A stretch of 64,000 nucleotides of DNA from Prochlorococcus marinus str. MIT 0917. GTDB taxonomy: Bacteria; Cyanobacteriota; Cyanobacteriia; PCC-6307; Cyanobiaceae. The number at the start of each line of letters is the position of its first letter. Positions within the stretch are counted from its first letter, which is position 1. Shown here piece after piece: positions 58,206 through 64,000 of the stretch. The stretch covers positions 929,819 through 993,818 of the forward strand of contig NZ_CP114784.1 in NCBI RefSeq assembly GCF_027359575.1, written 5' to 3'. The notes under the pieces were generated by a model. It saw only the letters and a program-made list of their open reading frames with translations. It was not told the origin of the DNA and did no database searches. The translations under genes were made by a program, and so were the position numbers.

Positions 58206-60110
58206 TCAGGTGGCTGCTACAGCATCAATAATTGTATGGTTCATGACAACCCGGCCAACTGTAGTCAATATGTAACGGCTAATTAAACTTCCATCTTCAT
58301 CCAATCGGTCACGTCGATATGTCCATTCCTCGATACGAGTACCATCTTTCAAAGTCTCTGTCTTACGAGGTTTCTGAAGCTCATCGTCATCCTCAATTTC
58401 ACCAGAAAATCGAACCCAAACCCAATCATGTAAATATATCCTTTTATCTTCAAGTGCTTGTAAAACGTCTTCAAGTGATGCATAGGTATGGGCATGATCT
58501 CCAAACTTTGGTTGGTCTGCTTGAGGATGAATTGCGGTCAGGTAATAAGAGCCTAAAACCATATCTTGAGATGGGGTAACAATTGGATCACCAGTTGCAG
58601 GGGAAAGAATATTGTTACTAGCTAGCATTAACATCCTTGCCTCAGTTTGCGCCTCAATTGCTAAAGGCACATGAACAGCCATTTGATCTCCATCAAAATC
58701 AGCGTTAAAAGCTGGACATACCAATGGATGTAGCTGTATAGCACGTCCAGCAACTAATTTAGGCTCAAAAGCCTGAATTCCTAGTCGGTGCAAGGTAGGT
58801 GCCCGGTTAAGCAGGATAGGATGACCGTCTATAACTTCCTGTAATACCTGCATAACTTCATCGTCGGCTTTCTGTATTAATTTCTTTGCTGCTTTGATGT
58901 TATTGACAATATTCTGGCGAATCAATCTGTGAATTACAAAAGGCTGAAAAAGCTCTATAGCCATTTCCTTTGGCAATCCACATTGATGCATTTTCAACTT
59001 CGGACCAACTACTATTACCGAGCGACCTGAATAATCAACTCTTTTTCCAAGCAAATTCTGTCTAAATCTACCTTGTTTACCTTCGATAATATCGCTCAAT
59101 GATTTCAAGGGACGATTATTTGCGCCAACAACAGTTCTTCCCCTTCTACCATTATCAATAAGTGCATCTACAGCCTCTTGGAGCATCCTTTTTTCATTTC
59201 TAACTATTATCTCTGGGGCTAATATTTCCTGAAGCCGAGCAAGACGATTGTTCCTATTAATTACTCTTCTGTATAAGTCATTTAAATCTGAGGTAGCGAA
59301 TCGCCCCCCATCTAATTGCACCATAGGCCTCAAATCAGGAGGTATCACAGGTATCGCATCTAAAACCATCCACTCTGGACTTGCACTAGTCGCAATAAAA
59401 TTATCTATTACCCTTAGTCTTTTGATAAGCTTAGCCCTTTTTTGACCTTTGCTTGTTGCAATTTCTTCTCTCAATTGCTCAGCAACTTCCTTTAGATTTA
59501 AATCTTCAAGTAATTGTTTTAAAGCCTCTGCACCTATCCCAACAATAGGTTCATTCTCTATAGTTGAATCCTCAGCGTAAATCTCGTCTTCAATCTCAAG
59601 CCATTCATCTTCAGTTAGTAGCTGCTTATATTTTAAATCTTTACTATCCCCGATATCTAAAACAACATAACAATTAAAGTAAACAATTTGCTCAACATCT
59701 CTGAGAGGCATGTCTAACAAAATAGCGACATAGCTAGGAATACCTTTTAAATACCAAACATGCGATACGGGAGCAGCCAATTTAATAAAACCCATTCTAT
59801 GCCTCCTCACCCGACTTTCTGTTACTTCAACACCGCATCTTTCACAAACAATTCCACGATGTCTAACTCTCTTATATTTTCCACAATGACATTCCCAGTC
59901 CTTAGATGGACCAAAAATCTTTTCACAAAACAACCCATCCATTTCAGGTTTAAGTGTTCGATAGTTTATTGTTTCTGGTTTAGTTACTTCCCCTACTACC
60001 TGACCATTGGGCAAAGTTCTTTGCCCCCATTCCATTACTCGTTCAGGAGAGGCTAGTTTTATTTTGACATAATCAAAATGATTTTCCGTACGTAGATTGC
60101 TATTAGTCAT
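58206..60110 (-). CDS. rpoC1: RNA polymerase beta' subunit (N-terminal part, gamma)
   Basis: 634 residues carrying the active-site half of beta-prime. The zinc-binding region [23 protein letters not shown] lies near 73-98, and the magnesium-binding active-site loop [12 protein letters not shown] is intact. RNAP split at this point is diagnostic of cyanobacteria and plastids. ATG start, 43 bases after rpoB and 45 before rpoC2. Confidence 0.98.
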   Translation of the reverse strand: MTNSNLRTENHFDYVKIKLASPERVMEWGQRTLPNGQVVGEVTKPETINYRTLKPEMDGLFCEKIFGPSKDWECHCGKYKRVRHRGIVCERCGVEVTESRVRRHRMGFIKLAAPVSHVWYLKGIPSYVAILLDMPLRDVEQIVYFNCYVVLDIGDSKDLKYKQLLTEDEWLEIEDEIYAEDSTIENEPIVGIGAEALKQLLEDLNLKEVAEQLREEIATSKGQKRAKLIKRLRVIDNFIATSASPEWMVLDAIPVIPPDLRPMVQLDGGRFATSDLNDLYRRVINRNNRLARLQEILAPEIIVRNEKRMLQEAVDALIDNGRRGRTVVGANNRPLKSLSDIIEGKQGRFRQNLLGKRVDYSGRSVIVVGPKLKMHQCGLPKEMAIELFQPFVIHRLIRQNIVNNIKAAKKLIQKADDEVMQVLQEVIDGHPILLNRAPTLHRLGIQAFEPKLVAGRAIQLHPLVCPAFNADFDGDQMAVHVPLAIEAQTEARMLMLASNNILSPATGDPIVTPSQDMVLGSYYLTAIHPQADQPKFGDHAHTYASLEDVLQALEDKRIYLHDWVWVRFSGEIEDDDELQKPRKTETLKDGTRIEEWTYRRDRLDEDGSLISRYILTTVGRVVMNHTIIDAVAAT

Positions 60111-60153
60111 GAGAGATTAGTGGTGTTTAGATGATTTGTTTCGTTTTAGTCGA

Positions 60154-63100
60154 TTACTCCTCGTATTCTTTACCTAATGATTCATAGGTTGGTCTACTTG
60201 GCGTGCTCCTCCGTGGATTGACATCTTGCATTAGATCAACTTCTTTTCCATCATCTGTATAAACTCCAATATCTAATCCCAATGACTGAAGTTCTCTCAT
60301 TAAAACTTTGAAAGATTCTGGAGTTCCAGGTCTTGGGATTGGTTTTCCTTTGACAATCGAATTAAGCGCTTCATTGCGGCCTTGCATGTCATCAGACTTT
60401 ACAGTTAACAGTTCTTGCAAAGTGTATGCTGCTCCATAAGCCTCAAGTGCCCATACTTCCATTTCACCCAGTCTCTGTCCTCCTTGCTGGGCCTTTCCAC
60501 CTAGAGGTTGTTGCGTAACTAAAGAATATGGACCTGTAGATCGAGCATGTATTTTATCGTCTACTAGATGTACAAGTTTTAAGAAATGAGCGTAGCCGAC
60601 AGCAACTGGTTGATCAAAAGGCTCACCGGTTCGACCATCCTTAAGGAGTAACTTCCCAGGGTCCTCAGGGTTATATACCCATGATTTACCTGGCTGCTTT
60701 GCAGCCTCTTTCAAATACGCTTGAACAGTCTTATTAGACATTTCTGGTCCATACATCTCATCAAATGGGACAATTTTAACTCTACAATCCAAGTTTGAGG
60801 CGGCCCAACCCATAAGGAGCTCAAATACTTGCCCTACATTCATTCTACTTGGAACCCCAAGTGGATTAAGGCATATATCTACAGGAGTGCCATCAGGAAG
60901 ATAAGGCATATCCTCTCTAGGAAGTATTCTGCTTATGATTCCTTTATTACCATGCCTTCCTGCCATTTTATCGCCAACTTGAATTTTCCTTCGTTGCGCC
61001 ACGTAAACTCTTACGACCATATTTGCTCCGGGTGGCAGCTCATCACCTTGTTCTCTTGTATAGATCCTGACATCGACTACTCGCCCTCTCTCAGTTGAGG
61101 GAACTCGAAGAGAGTTATCTCTTACATCTCTAGCTTTTTCTCCAAATATAGCTCTAAGAAGTTTTTCCTCAGGCGGTTGATCTGATTCTCCTTTAGGGGT
61201 TACTTTCCCAACAAGTATGTCTCCACTTTCAACGAAAGCTCCTATTCGGATAATACCCATTTCATCCAAATTCCCAAGGCTTTCTTCTGATACATTTGGG
61301 ATTTCTCTTGTTATTTCTTCAGGACCTAGCTTTGTTTGACGAGCTTCTATTTCATATTTTTCTATATGGACAGAAGTATATAAATCATCTTTAACTAACC
61401 TTTCGCTAACAAGAATTGCATCTTCATAGTTGTAGCCTTCCCATGGCATGTATGCAATTAATACATTCTGACCAAGAGCTATTTCTCCGCCCTCACAGGC
61501 AGAGCCATCAGCTAAGACTTGCCCCACAATTACTGGGTCACCATTAAAAACTATAGGCCTATGGTTTAAACAAGTATCTTGATTAGATCTCTGATATTTT
61601 TGCAAGTAATGAGTGTGATCATTGCCTTCCTCATCAGTAACGACAATTGCATTGGCATCAACATAAGTCACTGTTCCATTTACTTTTGAAATTGGAACCA
61701 TGCCGGAGTCTCTCGCAACCTGAGTCTCTAAACCAGTTCCAACTAAAGGTCTTTCTGGACGCAAAAGAGGAACTGCTTGTCTTTGCATATTGGAACCCAT
61801 CAAAGCTCTATTAGCATCGTCGTGTTCCAAAAACGGAATTAAGGATGCGGCTACAGAAATAACTTGAACAGGTGATAGTTGGACATAATCAACTTGCTCA
61901 GGAGAAACAGTTTCAAAATCTTGTCTATATCTAACTGGGACAAGGTCTGCCAATATTTTTCCTTCTTCATCTGTAGCAACATCGCCTGGAGCAACCCTAC
62001 ATTCATCTTCTAAATCTGCAGACAGATATATAGGATCGCCTTCCTTAATTAATCTCCCATTTTCCACCTTCCAAAATGGTGTCTCAATAAAACCGTATTC
62101 ATTTACTCGTGCGTGAGTTGCTAAAGAATTAATCAAACCGGCATTTGGTCCTTCAGGGGTTTCAATTGGACAAAGTCTTCCATAATGAGATGGATGAATA
62201 TCTCTAACTGCGAAACCAGCTCTTTCACGAGTTAAACCACCTGGTCCCAAAGCAGAGATGCGTCTTTTATGAGTCAATTCAGCTAATGGATTGGTTTGAT
62301 CCATAAATTGACTTAGTTGACTTGAACCAAAAAATTCTTTTATTGCTGCAACTAAAGGTTTTGGGTTTACCAATTGCGCTGGGGTAAGTGAATCTGTTTC
62401 CCCAACGGTCATCCTCTCTTTAATTATCCTTTCAAGTCTATTTAAACCAACTCGAACTTGATTTTGTAAAAGTTCACCGACTGACCTAACTCGTCTATTG
62501 CCCAAATGATCAATATCATCCAAAGTTGCACCACCAACATCTAATTCTAAATTGATTAAATAATCTAAAGTAGATAGAACATCTTCGTTTGTAAGTGTCC
62601 TTATATTGTCAGGAATAGTTAAGCGTAATTTCTTATTTATTTTATATCTACCAACTCTTCCTAAGTCATAACGTTTTGGATCGAAAAATCTTGTTTGAAG
62701 TAGTTGTTGACCTCCACTTACTGAAGGAGGCTCGCCTGGCCTTAACTTTTTATAAAGCTCTAACAAAGCCTGGTCCTCTGAACTTATTCCTTCTTCATTT
62801 GCCGCATCAATTGACTTTTGATAAAACTCGGGATGTCGTAATTTATCTATCACATCATTATCTGACAAACCCATTGCCCTCATTAAGACATGAGCATTGA
62901 TTTTTCGTGTTTTATCTACACGAACATGCAGCAAATCATTTTTATCAGTTTCAAATTTTAACCATGCTCCGCGATTAGGAATAACGCTTGCATTGTAAGT
63001 TCTTCTACCATTTTTATCTTGCTCATCTTTAAAATAAACTCCTGGACTTCGAACGATTTGATTAACTATTACTCTCTCAGCCCCATTAATTATAAAAGTT

Positions 63101-63441
63101 CCACGTTCAGTCATTAAAGGTAGTTCACCTATAAAGACTTCTTGCTCTTTAATCTCTCCAGTTTCTTTATTAACTAAACGACAAGTGACATACATTTGAG
63201 AAGCAAAGGTTGCATCTCTTCTTTTTGCTTCTTCTACATCATGCCTTGGACGCTTAAGCCTATATTCTGCTCCTATGAAATGAAGTTCAAGCTTACCGGT
63301 ATAGTCAGTAATGGGCGAAAAATTGTCTAATTCTTCTATCAAGCCTTTATCCAAAAACCACTTAAAACTTGATCTTTGCACCTCAACCAAATCAGGCAGA
63401 TATGTAGCTGCTTTGGCTACCTGAATCGCGCTTCTGCTCAT
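60154..63441 (-). CDS. rpoB: RNA polymerase beta subunit
   Basis: Catalytic core subunit of 1095 residues. Conserved regions include [20 protein letters not shown] (rifampicin region), [37 protein letters not shown] and the C-terminal [21 protein letters not shown] start. It heads the rpoB-rpoC1-rpoC2 operon, 255 bases after tatD on the same strand. Confidence 0.98.
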   Translation of the reverse strand: MSRSAIQVAKAATYLPDLVEVQRSSFKWFLDKGLIEELDNFSPITDYTGKLELHFIGAEYRLKRPRHDVEEAKRRDATFASQMYVTCRLVNKETGEIKEQEVFIGELPLMTERGTFIINGAERVIVNQIVRSPGVYFKDEQDKNGRRTYNASVIPNRGAWLKFETDKNDLLHVRVDKTRKINAHVLMRAMGLSDNDVIDKLRHPEFYQKSIDAANEEGISSEDQALLELYKKLRPGEPPSVSGGQQLLQTRFFDPKRYDLGRVGRYKINKKLRLTIPDNIRTLTNEDVLSTLDYLINLELDVGGATLDDIDHLGNRRVRSVGELLQNQVRVGLNRLERIIKERMTVGETDSLTPAQLVNPKPLVAAIKEFFGSSQLSQFMDQTNPLAELTHKRRISALGPGGLTRERAGFAVRDIHPSHYGRLCPIETPEGPNAGLINSLATHARVNEYGFIETPFWKVENGRLIKEGDPIYLSADLEDECRVAPGDVATDEEGKILADLVPVRYRQDFETVSPEQVDYVQLSPVQVISVAASLIPFLEHDDANRALMGSNMQRQAVPLLRPERPLVGTGLETQVARDSGMVPISKVNGTVTYVDANAIVVTDEEGNDHTHYLQKYQRSNQDTCLNHRPIVFNGDPVIVGQVLADGSACEGGEIALGQNVLIAYMPWEGYNYEDAILVSERLVKDDLYTSVHIEKYEIEARQTKLGPEEITREIPNVSEESLGNLDEMGIIRIGAFVESGDILVGKVTPKGESDQPPEEKLLRAIFGEKARDVRDNSLRVPSTERGRVVDVRIYTREQGDELPPGANMVVRVYVAQRRKIQVGDKMAGRHGNKGIISRILPREDMPYLPDGTPVDICLNPLGVPSRMNVGQVFELLMGWAASNLDCRVKIVPFDEMYGPEMSNKTVQAYLKEAAKQPGKSWVYNPEDPGKLLLKDGRTGEPFDQPVAVGYAHFLKLVHLVDDKIHARSTGPYSLVTQQPLGGKAQQGGQRLGEMEVWALEAYGAAYTLQELLTVKSDDMQGRNEALNSIVKGKPIPRPGTPESFKVLMRELQSLGLDIGVYTDDGKEVDLMQDVNPRRSTPSRPTYESLGKEYEE

Positions 63442-63696
63442 TCGAGAACCTGCGTTTATATGTAGAGGACGGGGTTAATGTCTTGTCCTATATGTCGAAA
63501 AATGATCTTTACTTAAGAAAAAAACAAAAAACAATCTCCTAAAAGACTGAAATTTGAAATTGAATTTACTTAATCAACGAACAAACTGACTCAAAAGGGT
63601 AGAACCTTAAAGATTAAGCGCAGATAAAACGCCTAGGCAAGACAATAAATAACTCTACACTCAAATCAGTTAATTAACTATGGTAAATGATGATAT

Positions 63697-64000
63697 TTAA
63701 GGCAACGCAAACAATTCCCTTGCATTTTGAGTTGTTTTTTCAGCAATTTCAGAAAAGTTTTCACCTCTAAGCTCTGAAATTTTATCTACCACATGCTTTA
63801 CGAAAGAAGGTTCATTCCTTTTCCCTCTATGAGGAACGGGTGATAAGAAAGGACTATCGGTTTCTACTAGAAATCTACTTTTAGGAACTTCTTTGGCACA
63901 TTCATGAATATCAATAGCATTCTTGAAAGTTACATTTCCACTGAAGCTTATATAAAAGCCAAGATCAAGGAACTCTCTCATCTCTTTGACATTGCCGCTC
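63697..64000 (-). CDS. tatD: TatD-family metal-dependent hydrolase (5' end outside window)
   Basis: C-terminal part of a TatD-type nuclease. The frame is open to the window edge (SGNVKE before the first internal Met), so the gene starts beyond 64000. Metal-site segment RFLVETDSPFLSPVPHRGKR is intact, along with FYISFSGNVTF and the end TQNARELFALP. TatD proteins are 3'-5' DNA/RNA exonucleases. It precedes rpoB in the same direction. Confidence 0.9.
   Translation of the reverse strand, partial: SGNVKEMREFLDLGFYISFSGNVTFKNAIDIHECAKEVPKSRFLVETDSPFLSPVPHRGKRNEPSFVKHVVDKISELRGENFSEIAEKTTQNARELFALP

Overview
The window is a stretch of chromosome from a marine picocyanobacterium, almost certainly Prochlorococcus. 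The evidence is an AT-rich sequence, a beta-prime RNA polymerase subunit split into rpoC1 and rpoC2, cyanobacterial ATP synthase clusters with a b-prime subunit, plastid-type proteins (PSRP-3, Ycf35), system II cytochrome c maturation (CcdA/Ccs1), an NtcA-type box near glnB, a high-light-inducible protein, and a biotin cluster with the marine-cyanobacterial BioK esterase. A low-light strain of the NATL type is my best guess, but that is inference. I found no rRNA, tRNA, CRISPR array, transposase or integrase.

Region 1 (1-7.2 kb) is the accessory part. It holds the 3' end of an amino-acid ABC transporter ATPase, a stand-alone succinate dehydrogenase/fumarate reductase-like flavoprotein, small orphan ORFs, a broken ORF, a TPR/2-oxoglutarate-oxygenase fusion and an EVE-domain gene. 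Three truncated relatives of the 5' end of the EVE gene lie within 5 kb of it. A pair of inverted DnaA-box-like sequences follows, then DUF2811, DUF1818 and rpoZ.

Region 2 (7.2-30 kb) is core metabolism and energy. It carries a divergent Hsp70, pyrR, gpmI-secG, groES-groEL, atpD-atpC, PSRP-3, pepP and a CorC-like protein/GTPase/nadD/nadE run with tiny overlaps. The large ATP synthase operon (atpI-B-E-F2-F-H-A-G) is on the minus strand, about 8 kb from atpDC. The c-subunit gene atpE is flanked on both sides by stable hairpins.

Region 3 (30-41.5 kb) holds ftsW-ccdA-ccs1, queF, an NtcA-box-led small gene followed by glnB (PII), tlyA, purB, fumC and a large Ski2-like helicase. Region 4 (41.6-46.3 kb) is the biotin operon bioF-bioK-bioC-bioD-bioA. 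Region 5 (46.3-54 kb) has a membrane-anchored J-protein, rsmG, an aldo/keto reductase, a ferredoxin/Ycf35/DUF2997 group, a HEAT-repeat protein, a 41-residue membrane peptide, a sodium:solute symporter, and hli overlapping rlmN. Region 6 (54-64 kb) is rpoB-rpoC1-rpoC2 with the end of tatD upstream.
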